A stretch of DNA of 54,708 nt from Desulfobacula sp. Lineage in GTDB: Bacteria > Desulfobacterota > Desulfobacteria > Desulfobacterales > Desulfobacteraceae. Location: contig JAIFMF010000071.1 in assembly GCA_020048635.1 (NCBI GenBank), positions 1-54,708 of the forward strand, in the 5' to 3' direction. Made by a program: the position numbers and the translations under genes. The notes beneath the pieces were generated by a model. The model was not told where the DNA came from, did no database searches, and saw nothing but the letters and a program-made list of their open reading frames with translations. Within the stretch, counting starts at the first letter, position 1, and each line of letters begins with the position of its first letter. Below are positions 36,155 to 44,050 of the stretch, one piece after another.

Positions 36155-36202
36155 TTGACAGATATTTTTGAATTTTGTATTTTGTATTCAAAATACAAAA
36201 TA
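36155..36202 (+). promoter_or_regulatory. Sigma-70 promoter with overlapping GntR operator for the TRAP operon
   Basis: TTGACA at 36155-36160 and TATTTT at 36178-36183 are exactly 17 bp apart. The -10 element forms the left end of a perfect dyad TATTTTGTATT-CAA-AATACAAAATA (36178-36202), which resembles the TTGTAT/ATACAA operators of FCD-type GntR regulators. A bound regulator would block the promoter, and the GntR gene follows at 36217, so autorepression is likely. Confidence 0.72.
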
Positions 36203-36216
36203 AGGACAATTGTCTC

Positions 36217-36933
36217 ATGAAAAATTTGGACATTGACTACGAGAATCTGGATCAAAAAGTTTATCAGGAACTAAAGCAACTCATTGAGAACAGGCAGCTT
36301 CTGCCAGGGCAGAAAATTCCCCAGGAAGAAATAGCTAAAGGGCTTGGCATAAGCCGCACACCGCTCATCAGCGCCCTGAAGTTTCTGGAGCATGAAAAAC
36401 TCGTTGAGGTAAAGCCGCGAAGAGGCTTTTTCGTTCGTCTTTTCAGCATTGAGGAGATGATTGCAATATTTGAAATCCGCGAGGTCCTGGAAGGTTTGTC
36501 AGCCCGCAAGGCAGCAGAATCCATCACCGAAGAAAACGCCCAGGAGCTGCGGTCCATTTTTAAGAATTTTGCTGGATTAAAAAATATTATGGACCTCACG
36601 GCATATTCCAGGGCGGATAAACATTTTCATTCCTTTATTGCCGAAATCGGATCAGGGGAGTTTCTTTCCGCCATTCTGCTGACATTGAACATCATCACGC
36701 TGGCTTACCAGAACATTAGTAGCGAGGGGCTTATACTGGAGCCCAACGAGACGATCAAGGACCACCTGATGATCGTGGACGCCATCTGCCGTCACAACCC
36801 TGAAACAGCGGAGCAACTCATGAGGGAGCATCTGCGCAAGGCCATCACGCAATTAAAAGACAAACAGGCCCCGCAAGAGCAGAGTTCAGAAAAAATAAAC
36901 AGCGCCCCGGATACAAGTTCGGGGAATTTATAA
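36217..36933 (+). CDS. GntR-family regulator (FCD type) of the TRAP operon
   Basis: Regulator of 238 residues with an N-terminal winged helix (GQKIPQEEIAKGLGISRTPLIS) and a C-terminal FCD domain with the usual ligand-pocket histidines and acidic residues (ADKHFHSFIAEIG; KDHLMIVDAI). The start is ATG 36217, with AAGGA upstream; a TTG-initiated longer form would begin inside the operator. It heads the operon 36217-43157 and most likely responds to the transported acid sugar or its breakdown product. The C-terminal 25 residues are Ser/Gln-rich and probably disordered. Confidence 0.93.
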   Translation: MKNLDIDYENLDQKVYQELKQLIENRQLLPGQKIPQEEIAKGLGISRTPLISALKFLEHEKLVEVKPRRGFFVRLFSIEEMIAIFEIREVLEGLSARKAAESITEENAQELRSIFKNFAGLKNIMDLTAYSRADKHFHSFIAEIGSGEFLSAILLTLNIITLAYQNISSEGLILEPNETIKDHLMIVDAICRHNPETAEQLMREHLRKAITQLKDKQAPQEQSSEKINSAPDTSSGNL

Positions 36934-36977
36934 AAAGAATGCAGTTGCTAAAACCCTTAAACATTATGGGAGGAAAC

Positions 36978-37988
36978 ATGAAAAACAAATCCTTTTTTTC
37001 CACAATCTGCGTGGCACTGATGCTCGCTATATTCAGTATTGCACAGGCCGCCGATCCTGTTGTGCTTAAATTCAGCCATACAGACCAGCAAGCGGGTCTA
37101 CGTCAGGCTGCGGCAATAAAATTTGCCGAAAAAGTTTCGGAATACACTGCCGGACGCTACAAAGTACAGGTCTACTGCTGCGGACAGCTCGGCAATGATC
37201 CGAAAAATATCGAGCAACTCGCTCTGGGAGGCATCGATTTTACTGTTTCCAGCACCGGGTCCTATGCGCCGCATGTGGACTCCCTGAATCTAACCATGCT
37301 TCCCTATCTGGTTGAAACCTATGAACAGGGCTGGAAATTATATGATGAATCAAAATGGCTGCAGGCGCAGTTTGACAAAGCCCCTGCAAAAGGCTTTCGT
37401 TTTCTGGCTACCTGGGAAGCCGGTTTCCGCTGCATGACCACTAAAACTCCGCTGGCTGTCCCGGCAGATGCAGCCGGCAAAAAACTGCGCACCTTCCCCA
37501 ATGAAATGATGAGATGGACACTTGAAGCCATTGGTTTCGGCATTCAGATAATGCCGCTGCCCGAAGTCTATCTGGCTATCCAGCAGGGCGTGGTCAGCGG
37601 TCAGGAAAATCCCGTAGACACCATCTACTCCAATAAATTCTATGAAGTCGCTCCCAATGTCACGCTGACAAAACATGTTTACAGCCCCATCCCCTTAACG
37701 ATCTCAGAAAAAACGTGGCAGAAGCTCTCAGCCGAGGACCAAAAGGCAGTTACCAAGGCTGCCGCTGAAGTCGCAGCCTGGCACCGCAAAGAAATCGTTG
37801 CAGTGGAAGGCAAGCAACTGGATGAAATGGCCGCCAAAGGGGCTAAGATCAGCTCGCCCGATATGAGCGCGTTCCGAAAGGCTGTGGCATCTGTATATGA
37901 TAAGGCAAAGGAAAAATATGGTGCGGCAGAGGTTGAGACCCTGATGAAGGAAGCTGAAGCTATCCGCACGGCTAATCCGGCAAAGTAA
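36978..37988 (+). CDS. dctP: TRAP transporter substrate-binding protein DctP
   Basis: Periplasmic binding protein of 336 residues with a signal peptide cleaved after IAQA (about residue 24). Family blocks: FSHTDQQAGLRQAAA at the mature N-terminus, GKKLRTFPNEMMRWTLEAIG with the arginine that binds the substrate carboxylate, and GVVSGQENPVDTI. Ligands are carboxylates such as acid sugars or dicarboxylates. A strong GGGAGG ribosome site fixes ATG 36978; an upstream in-frame ATG at 36939 would bury the signal peptide. Confidence 0.95.
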   Translation: MKNKSFFSTICVALMLAIFSIAQAADPVVLKFSHTDQQAGLRQAAAIKFAEKVSEYTAGRYKVQVYCCGQLGNDPKNIEQLALGGIDFTVSSTGSYAPHVDSLNLTMLPYLVETYEQGWKLYDESKWLQAQFDKAPAKGFRFLATWEAGFRCMTTKTPLAVPADAAGKKLRTFPNEMMRWTLEAIGFGIQIMPLPEVYLAIQQGVVSGQENPVDTIYSNKFYEVAPNVTLTKHVYSPIPLTISEKTWQKLSAEDQKAVTKAAAEVAAWHRKEIVAVEGKQLDEMAAKGAKISSPDMSAFRKAVASVYDKAKEKYGAAEVETLMKEAEAIRTANPAK

Positions 37989-38034
37989 TCTTAAATACGG
38001 CGGCCCCAGAGCCGCCGTTCCCAAGGAATACATC

Positions 38035-38541
38035 ATGGACATGACAACCCAGTCCGAACCGTTACTGATACGTTGGATCTATCACCTTTTGAAACTTGTT
38101 CTGATCCTGGTCGGATCCATCATGGTGGTTCTCGTATTTTTAAATGTGGTCACCCATCTGTTCAATAAAGACATCGCATGGACCACAGAGTTATGTGAAT
38201 TTCTTATGGTATGGGCATCCTTTCTGGGCGGAGCCGCTGCAGCTCGCTTCGGGTCGCACATGACCATTACCGAATTCCTGGACAAGCTCGGGTACAAGGG
38301 CCGTCTCAGGGCCGACGGAATCATTCAGGTTGTTTGTCTAATTGTGCTGGCGATGCTCATTTGGTACGGCGTAATCATTGTGAACGCCAACTGGGGAAAC
38401 CAACTTACCGTGCTCGGATGGCCCATGGCTTACCAATATCTCGCACTGCCCGTGGGGTCCGGCCTGAGTTTTGTTTTTGTGGCTTATGACCTGCTTCGGA
38501 TCATCAAAGGCGTTTCACGCAAAGAACGCTACGGAGAATAA
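38035..38541 (+). CDS. dctQ: TRAP transporter small permease DctQ
   Basis: Membrane protein of 168 residues with four helices, containing the DctQ pattern WTTELCEFLMVWASFLGGA followed by a conserved GSHMTITEF segment. It links the binding protein system to the DctM channel subunit, which follows three bases downstream. Confidence 0.94.
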   Translation: MDMTTQSEPLLIRWIYHLLKLVLILVGSIMVVLVFLNVVTHLFNKDIAWTTELCEFLMVWASFLGGAAAARFGSHMTITEFLDKLGYKGRLRADGIIQVVCLIVLAMLIWYGVIIVNANWGNQLTVLGWPMAYQYLALPVGSGLSFVFVAYDLLRIIKGVSRKERYGE

Positions 38542-38544
38542 ATA

Positions 38545-39831
38545 ATGCTCGCATTAAGTCTTTTCTTCATTTTTTGCTTCATTGCATGCCTGGGCGTGCC
38601 GCTCATGTACGCTTTGATTGCCACCACCCTTGGCATGATTCTGTTTGCTGGCATGAGCTATCCCATTGAAACAATCCTCCTCTCATTCATCTCCGGAGTG
38701 GAGCCGTTCATCCTGATTGCGGTCCCGCTGTTCATTTTTGCCGGTGAACTCTTGTCCAAGGGCGGTGTCGGCAAACGCATCGTGGATTTCACGCAGACAT
38801 TGTTCGGGTTTCTTCCCGGAGGTCTTGGCGTTGTCACCTGCATATCCTGTCTGCTGTTTGGCGGCGTTTCCGGATCAGCCATCGCAGATACGGCGGCCAT
38901 TGGTTCCATGGTCATCCCCATGATGAAGCGCAAGGGCTATGAACCTGCCTTTGCCGCTGCCTTGCTTGCTGTGGCAGGAACCCTGGCGCTGCTCATGCCT
39001 CTTTCCATCCCCTTTCTGGTTTATGCCTTCATTGCCGGAGTTTCCATGCGACAGCTGTCCATGTCCGGTATCGGGCCAGCTATCATCACGGCCGTGGCCC
39101 TGATGGCTGTGTGCATGTGGTACGGCCGAAAAACCGGTTGCGATCCCGGCGGCCGTGTATCGACTGCAAAGGAAATCTGGTCGGCCTTCAAGGGTGCATC
39201 CAGCGCCCTGATCATGCCGGTTATTATCGTGGGCGGAATCTGGTCCGGCCTTTTCACCCCCACGGAGGCCGCAGCCGTTGCTGTGGTATATGGGCTGGTC
39301 ATCTCCATTTACGTCTATAAGGACATCACCTGGAAAGATGTTTCACCCCTTTTGCTGAAGGCGTTTCAAACCAGTGCCACGGTCATGCTGGTCATTGGGG
39401 CCACGGGATGTCTGTCCTGGCTCTTGACCGTGGAACAGGTAGCCGTGCAACTGACCGAATGGGTTCGTTTGTTTGCCCACGAACCGTGGGTATTTCTGCT
39501 GCTTGTCAATGGCGTGCTTTTTCTGCTCGGTATTTTTATCGAGCCGCTTCCAGCAATGCTTCTGTCGGCACCGCTGCTGCTTCCCATAGCAAAGAACTTC
39601 GGGGTGGACATGGTCCACTTCGGTGTTGTGGTCACGGCCAATCTGGCCATTGCCTTGTATACGCCGCCAGTGGGTGGGACGCTTTTCGTGGCAGCTAAAC
39701 TGGCTGGTGCAGGGATCGGCCCCATCACCAAGCATCTCATGCCGCTCATGGGAGCCACGCTGTTTATGCTTATCATAATCACCTATGTGCCGCAGCTGAC
39801 CCAGTTTATTCAATGGATACTGATCCGCTGA
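38545..39831 (+). CDS. dctM: TRAP transporter large permease DctM
   Basis: Twelve-helix transport subunit of 428 residues that drives sodium-coupled uptake. Family motifs are visible: PLFIFAGELLSKGGVGKRIVDF, SGSAIADTAAIGSMVIPMM, PFLVYAFIAGVSMRQL, and FTPTEAAAVAVVYGL. It lies just after dctQ and 36 bp before the isomerase gene. Confidence 0.96.
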   Translation: MLALSLFFIFCFIACLGVPLMYALIATTLGMILFAGMSYPIETILLSFISGVEPFILIAVPLFIFAGELLSKGGVGKRIVDFTQTLFGFLPGGLGVVTCISCLLFGGVSGSAIADTAAIGSMVIPMMKRKGYEPAFAAALLAVAGTLALLMPLSIPFLVYAFIAGVSMRQLSMSGIGPAIITAVALMAVCMWYGRKTGCDPGGRVSTAKEIWSAFKGASSALIMPVIIVGGIWSGLFTPTEAAAVAVVYGLVISIYVYKDITWKDVSPLLLKAFQTSATVMLVIGATGCLSWLLTVEQVAVQLTEWVRLFAHEPWVFLLLVNGVLFLLGIFIEPLPAMLLSAPLLLPIAKNFGVDMVHFGVVVTANLAIALYTPPVGGTLFVAAKLAGAGIGPITKHLMPLMGATLFMLIIITYVPQLTQFIQWILIR

Positions 39832-39867
39832 AATGCACAACGAAGACACCAAATGGAGAACTGCAAG

Positions 39868-40833
39868 ATGTTAAAACTGGCTATTATTACAGGGTTTTTA
39901 TCTCAAACAAAAGATCGCTTTCATCAGTACAACACGCCGCTGGCCCTGGAGGAAAAATTCAAGCTGATGACAGAGATAGAAGGGTATTCGGGCGTTGAAA
40001 TCGTCTATCCCTATGAAGTCAATGATGTTCAAAAAACCAGTACAGCACTGGCAAAATACAATCTTGAAGTTGCAGCGGTGAATGTGAATGTCAAGGCTGA
40101 ACCGGAATTTCGAAACGGGGGCCTGACATCACTGGATCCAGAAATCCGTGCCAAAGCAGTTCAATTCATAAAAAACGCCAAGGATTTTGCGGCTGGAATC
40201 GGTGCAGACAAAGTGACCTGCTGCCCCCTTGGGGATGGCTACGAGTTTTCCTTTCAATACGATTATGCCGCTGCTTGGAAACATCTGATCGAAACTTTTG
40301 GTGAGGCCGGCAGCTACCGGCAGGAAATACCGCTATATATCGAATACAAACCCAGTGAAACACGCGGGCGGTGTTTTTTGGATACGGCTGCCAAGACCCT
40401 CTGTCTGCTGAACGACATCAGAGTGCCGGGCATGGGAATCACTCTTGATTTCGGTCATTCCCTGTACGGCAATGAAAACCCGGCCGAGGTAGTGGCCCTG
40501 CTTGAAGCCAGTTCCTATAAATACTATGTCCATATCAATGATAACGATGGAAAATGGGATTGGGACTATTTCTGCGGAACCAAACATTTTCTCGAATATG
40601 TCGAGTTCCTCTACTACCTGAAAAAATATGGATATAGCGATTACTTCACCTCGGACACATCGCCGACGCGCTGGGACATCCGGGGAACGTTCGAGGCAAA
40701 CAGCCGGCTGACCCTGAAAATCTGGCAGATGCTCGACCATATCGATAGGGGACGGCTGGAATCGCTCATGAACCGTGGGGATTATCTCGAAACCTGGAAA
40801 TTCATCGAACAGCATATTTTTTCGATGAAATAA
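39868..40833 (+). CDS. Sugar phosphate isomerase/epimerase (xylose-isomerase-like TIM barrel)
   Basis: AP-endonuclease-2-fold enzyme of 321 residues. Metal ligands expected for this fold are visible in order: IEYKPSE, LDFGHSL, VHINDNDG and a late acidic position. The family covers sugar epimerases, hydroxypyruvate isomerase and the 2-oxo-tetronate isomerase OtnI. It is longer than OtnI (about 260 residues), so it is not a clear orthologue. Between the transporter and an acid-sugar kinase it probably interconverts 2-oxo/3-oxo or epimeric acid-sugar forms. GGAG sits nine bases before ATG 39868. Confidence 0.88.
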   Translation: MLKLAIITGFLSQTKDRFHQYNTPLALEEKFKLMTEIEGYSGVEIVYPYEVNDVQKTSTALAKYNLEVAAVNVNVKAEPEFRNGGLTSLDPEIRAKAVQFIKNAKDFAAGIGADKVTCCPLGDGYEFSFQYDYAAAWKHLIETFGEAGSYRQEIPLYIEYKPSETRGRCFLDTAAKTLCLLNDIRVPGMGITLDFGHSLYGNENPAEVVALLEASSYKYYVHINDNDGKWDWDYFCGTKHFLEYVEFLYYLKKYGYSDYFTSDTSPTRWDIRGTFEANSRLTLKIWQMLDHIDRGRLESLMNRGDYLETWKFIEQHIFSMK

Positions 40834-40844
40834 CGAGGCGGCAC

Positions 40845-42257
40845 ATGATAAACAACGCTGTTCTTGATATGGGATATCTGGATACCCTGCCTTCGGAGTG
40901 GGAAGACGAGCTGCTTTCTGCCATACGGGAGAGAATCGGCAAATCAGACGCCAAAATTGTTATTCTCGATGATGATCCGACTGGGACTCAGACAGTATGT
41001 GGCCTGCCCGTTTTGACCCACTGGTCGGAACCTGCCCTTGCCGATGAGTTGACAGGCAAATATCCTGCCTTTTTCATCCTTACCAACAGCAGAAGTATGT
41101 CTGAGGCCCGGGCATGTCAACTCGCCCGTGAAATAGGGATCCGACTGAAGCGCGCTTCGGAACGGACACGCGTTCCCGTGAAGCTCATCAGTCGCAGCGA
41201 TTCCACTCTGCGCGGCCATTTTCCGGCTGAGGTGGATGAAATGGCCAGGGTCATGGGAAAGGATAAACTCCCTTACCTGATCCTGCCTTTTTTTCTTGAA
41301 GGCGGCAGGGTCACCCTGAACGATATCCACTATGTCCGGGAAGAAAATCTGTTGATTCCAGCAGCCCAAACCCCCTTTGCCAAGGACGCGGCCTTTGGTT
41401 TTTGTCATTCAAACTTAAGGCAATGGGTTGAGGAAAAAACCCGAGGAAAAATCAATGCCGCCGAGGTAACATCCATAAGCCTGGATGACCTGAGAATAGG
41501 GGGTCCGTTCCGGGTGGCTGAAATCCTTGCCGGGGTAAAACCGGCAGGGGCCTGCATTGTTAATGCGGCCAGTTACCGTGATATGGAAGTGCTCGTCACA
41601 GCCCTTCTTAACGTGGAAAGCAGCGGAAAGGAATTTCTCTGCCGCTCTGCTGCATCTTTTGTCCGAACCCGGATCGGCATGGGCCACCGATGCGATCTGC
41701 TTGGACGAGCGGATTTGACCACCGACAGCAACCATGGCGGTCTTTTTGTCATCGGCTCCCATATTGAAAAAACGAGCCTTCAGATCAAGGCGCTCATAGC
41801 CCGTGCTCCCATTTTTGCCATTGAGGTCCACGTTAGCGAAATTCTGGATCCGGCCCGGAACAAGGCAGAGATCGCCCGCGTGGCTGCCCAGGCTTCAGCT
41901 GCAATTGCTGCAGGCAAGGATACCGCTATTTATACCAGCAGAGACCTGGTTGCTGGCACGGATGCCGTATCGAGCCTTTTGATTGGACAGACGGTTAGTT
42001 TGGGCCTTATAGAGATCGTCAGACAGATCAGTGTAAAACCGCGTTACCTGCTTGCCAAAGGCGGCATCACCTCAAGCGACATTGCTACCCAGGGGCTTGG
42101 GGTAAAACGGGCCATGGTCATGGGCCAGGCCCTCCCGGGTGTTCCCGTATGGAAGCTGGGGGAAGAGGCGCGATACCCTGGGATGGCCTACATTATCTTT
42201 CCTGGAAACGTAGGGGACAGCGATGCCTTGATACATATTCAGCAGAATCTGAGATAA
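40845..42257 (+). CDS. Four-carbon acid sugar kinase family protein (DUF1537)
   Basis: Kinase of 470 residues in the family of D-threonate kinase DtnK and 3-oxo-tetronate kinase OtnK. The N-terminal substrate domain has ILDDDPTGTQTV near residue 40 and ISRSDSTLRGHFP near 115; the C-terminal nucleotide domain has KGGITSSDIA and GVPVWKLGEEARYPGM. It phosphorylates C4 of acid sugars. The usual partner enzymes of this family (LtnD dehydrogenase, PdxA2, OtnC aldolase) are absent from the operon; a PanB-type enzyme follows instead. It starts 11 bp after the isomerase gene. Confidence 0.93.
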   Translation: MINNAVLDMGYLDTLPSEWEDELLSAIRERIGKSDAKIVILDDDPTGTQTVCGLPVLTHWSEPALADELTGKYPAFFILTNSRSMSEARACQLAREIGIRLKRASERTRVPVKLISRSDSTLRGHFPAEVDEMARVMGKDKLPYLILPFFLEGGRVTLNDIHYVREENLLIPAAQTPFAKDAAFGFCHSNLRQWVEEKTRGKINAAEVTSISLDDLRIGGPFRVAEILAGVKPAGACIVNAASYRDMEVLVTALLNVESSGKEFLCRSAASFVRTRIGMGHRCDLLGRADLTTDSNHGGLFVIGSHIEKTSLQIKALIARAPIFAIEVHVSEILDPARNKAEIARVAAQASAAIAAGKDTAIYTSRDLVAGTDAVSSLLIGQTVSLGLIEIVRQISVKPRYLLAKGGITSSDIATQGLGVKRAMVMGQALPGVPVWKLGEEARYPGMAYIIFPGNVGDSDALIHIQQNLR

Positions 42258-42311
42258 CTAAAATACAAGCGATGAATCAAGTGACTTTTTAAACAGATAC
42301 AGGAGACAAAC

Positions 42312-43157
42312 ATGAAACACAATGTTAAAACAATTCAGAACATGCGGGATAATCAGGAAATCATCACCATGCTCACCGCCTATGACTACCCTACCGCCAA
42401 GAAGGTCAACGATGCCGGGATCGACATGATTCTTGTCGGAGATTCCTGTGCGATGGTGGTACACGGTCACCCAAACACTTTGACCGCCACCATGGACATG
42501 ATGGTTCTGCATTGCGGATCAGTTGCCAGGGCATGCGACCGTACCATGGTCATCGCCGACATGCCTTTTGGCTCTTTCCAGTACGGAGTTGAGGAAACCA
42601 TGCGCAACGCTGCCCGATTCGTCACCGAAGCAGCAGTGGATGGCGTAAAATTCGAAGCGACTCACAACCATATTGAAAAAACCAAAGCCGTTGTCGAGAT
42701 GGGCATCGCCGTTGTGGGGCATGTCGGTCTCCATCCCCAGGCCATTGGTGCTTTGGGCGGACTGAAGGTTCAGGGCAAGGACGTCGCGACCGCCCGAAAA
42801 GTAGTTTCAGAGTCTCTGGCCCTCCAGGAGGCCGGCGTTTTTGCGATTATCTTCGAGGCTGTGCCGGCAAAACTCGCTGCATACGTTACCCAGAAACTGC
42901 GCGTGCCCACCATCAGCATAGGTGGTGGCCCGGGCTGCTCCGGCCAGCTGCTGGTCACTCCAGATGTGCTCGGGCTCTTTGACAGATTCACCCCGTCTTT
43001 TGCTAAAAAGTATCAGGATATGGGCACGCTGATGTTGAACACCTTCAAACAGTATGCAGAGGAAGTTCGCACGGGTGTCTTTCCTGGAGAGGAACACAGC
43101 TACAAGATGTCGGATGAAGTCCTTGAAACCATCGAGCAGGAATTCGGAAAGATATGA
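42312..43157 (+). CDS. panB: PanB-family hydroxymethyltransferase in an acid-sugar operon
   Basis: Homologue of 3-methyl-2-oxobutanoate hydroxymethyltransferase, 281 residues, (beta/alpha)8 barrel. Residues known in Escherichia coli PanB for magnesium binding and catalysis are conserved: Asp 44 (VGDS), Asp 83 (IADMPF), Lys 113 and Glu 115 (VKFE), and the base Glu 182 (FEAVP); the late HS motif after GVFPGEE is also kept. The enzyme moves a hydroxymethyl group between methylene-tetrahydrofolate and a 2-oxo acid. No panC or panD lies nearby, and the gene closes a catabolic operon, so it may work in the cleavage direction on a hydroxylated 2-oxo acid rather than in pantothenate synthesis (inference). 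AGGAG precedes the ATG. Confidence 0.9.
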   Translation: MKHNVKTIQNMRDNQEIITMLTAYDYPTAKKVNDAGIDMILVGDSCAMVVHGHPNTLTATMDMMVLHCGSVARACDRTMVIADMPFGSFQYGVEETMRNAARFVTEAAVDGVKFEATHNHIEKTKAVVEMGIAVVGHVGLHPQAIGALGGLKVQGKDVATARKVVSESLALQEAGVFAIIFEAVPAKLAAYVTQKLRVPTISIGGGPGCSGQLLVTPDVLGLFDRFTPSFAKKYQDMGTLMLNTFKQYAEEVRTGVFPGEEHSYKMSDEVLETIEQEFGKI

Positions 43158-43207
43158 ACGATAAACTTTTTCTTTTCTGTTACCAGTATTGCAGTGCAAG
43201 CTTATAG

Positions 43208-43513
43208 TTATTTTTAAATTTTTATCCGCCTCTTCATGCCATCGTTACTGACGATTGCTTTCTTGCTGATGAAAATTTCAAAATAGCCCCAGGCTTCATT
43301 TTGGAAAACCTGGAAGAGACTTTCCAGTATGAGGTTTTGAAAATTTGCTTTCGTAGTGCAACACTGGTTTCCATATCTATGAAAGACCGAGAGCTTTGAA
43401 AAGTTTTCAATGCTCTGGACTGGCTGGCCCGACTGGTGACTCATTTTCCTGGAAGATATGAGAAGGCAATCCATTACTACGGTCATTATTCAAACAAAAT
43501 ACAGGGGGATATC
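43208..43513 (+). pseudogene. IS91-family (Y2) transposase remnant
   Basis: In one plus-strand frame the translation reads NFYPPLHAIVTDDCF, then LEETFQYEVLK, then one TGA stop, then FNALDWLARLVTHFPGRY and HYYGHYSNKIQG. These match, in order, blocks of IS91/IS801 transposases, including the HPHLHA-type metal motif (here PPLHA, first histidine lost) and the ALDWLAR/YYG-YSN block. The intervening region is shorter than normal and the N-terminus is missing, so it is a dead fragment. It directly follows the TRAP/kinase operon. Confidence 0.78.
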
Positions 43514-44010
43514 ATTTTAGTCTCTATAATATATTTTGTTGAAAATATGCCTCTCCTGGACTCAATACGAAAGTTAATAAAACTTTTAAATGTTTTGGGT
43601 CGACTAAGTTCAATTCAAATCGCGAAAGATAGAATAAAATGTTCAAAAAAGAGGCTAAAAATCTGCTAATAAACAATCTTGGGAAATTTTAAAAAAAAAC
43701 AAATTTCTAAGTTTGTTTGCCTGTCTTTACAAAGGTTTTGTAGAGGCGTTCATCAAAATTGGTCTGGTTGCAGGGAAAGCCTTTGCACTCACAGCAGAAA
43801 CCCACCTGTTTTTATTGGTGGCAGCAGCGGTTTGCCGTTAACAGGGCCGGGGCTGATTTGGAATAACACCTTTAATTGGATGGACTTTACTGGTTTTTAT
43901 TGACAAAAACAGGAATCCTGTCTAATGAATCCGTCAGGGTTTATAAGGACCTGCGGTTTAAAATTAGGATTGACCAAAAAAAAATGGATTCAAAAGAGCA
44001 TTACACCCTG
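43514..44010. other. Non-coding gap after the transposase remnant
   Basis: About 500 bp of AT-rich DNA with no credible gene. A small hairpin (CCACC/GGTGG around TGTTTTTATT, near 43811-43830) is the only structure seen. The promoter for the next gene begins at 44011. Confidence 0.5.
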
Positions 44011-44040
44011 TTGACAAGAAATCAACAATCACACTATAAT
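44011..44040 (+). promoter_or_regulatory. Consensus sigma-70 promoter immediately before the GH17-GT2 gene
   Basis: TTGACA (44011-44016) and TATAAT (44035-44040), both perfect consensus, are 18 bp apart. The ATG is at 44051, so transcription would begin about three to five bases before the start codon. No ribosome site is present. Confidence 0.8.
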
Positions 44041-44050
44041 TCCCACCTTT

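Noticed and set aside
43214..43486. Minus-strand frame of 90 codons opposite the IS91 remnant
   Set aside because: The plus strand matches transposase blocks, so the minus frame is a shadow.
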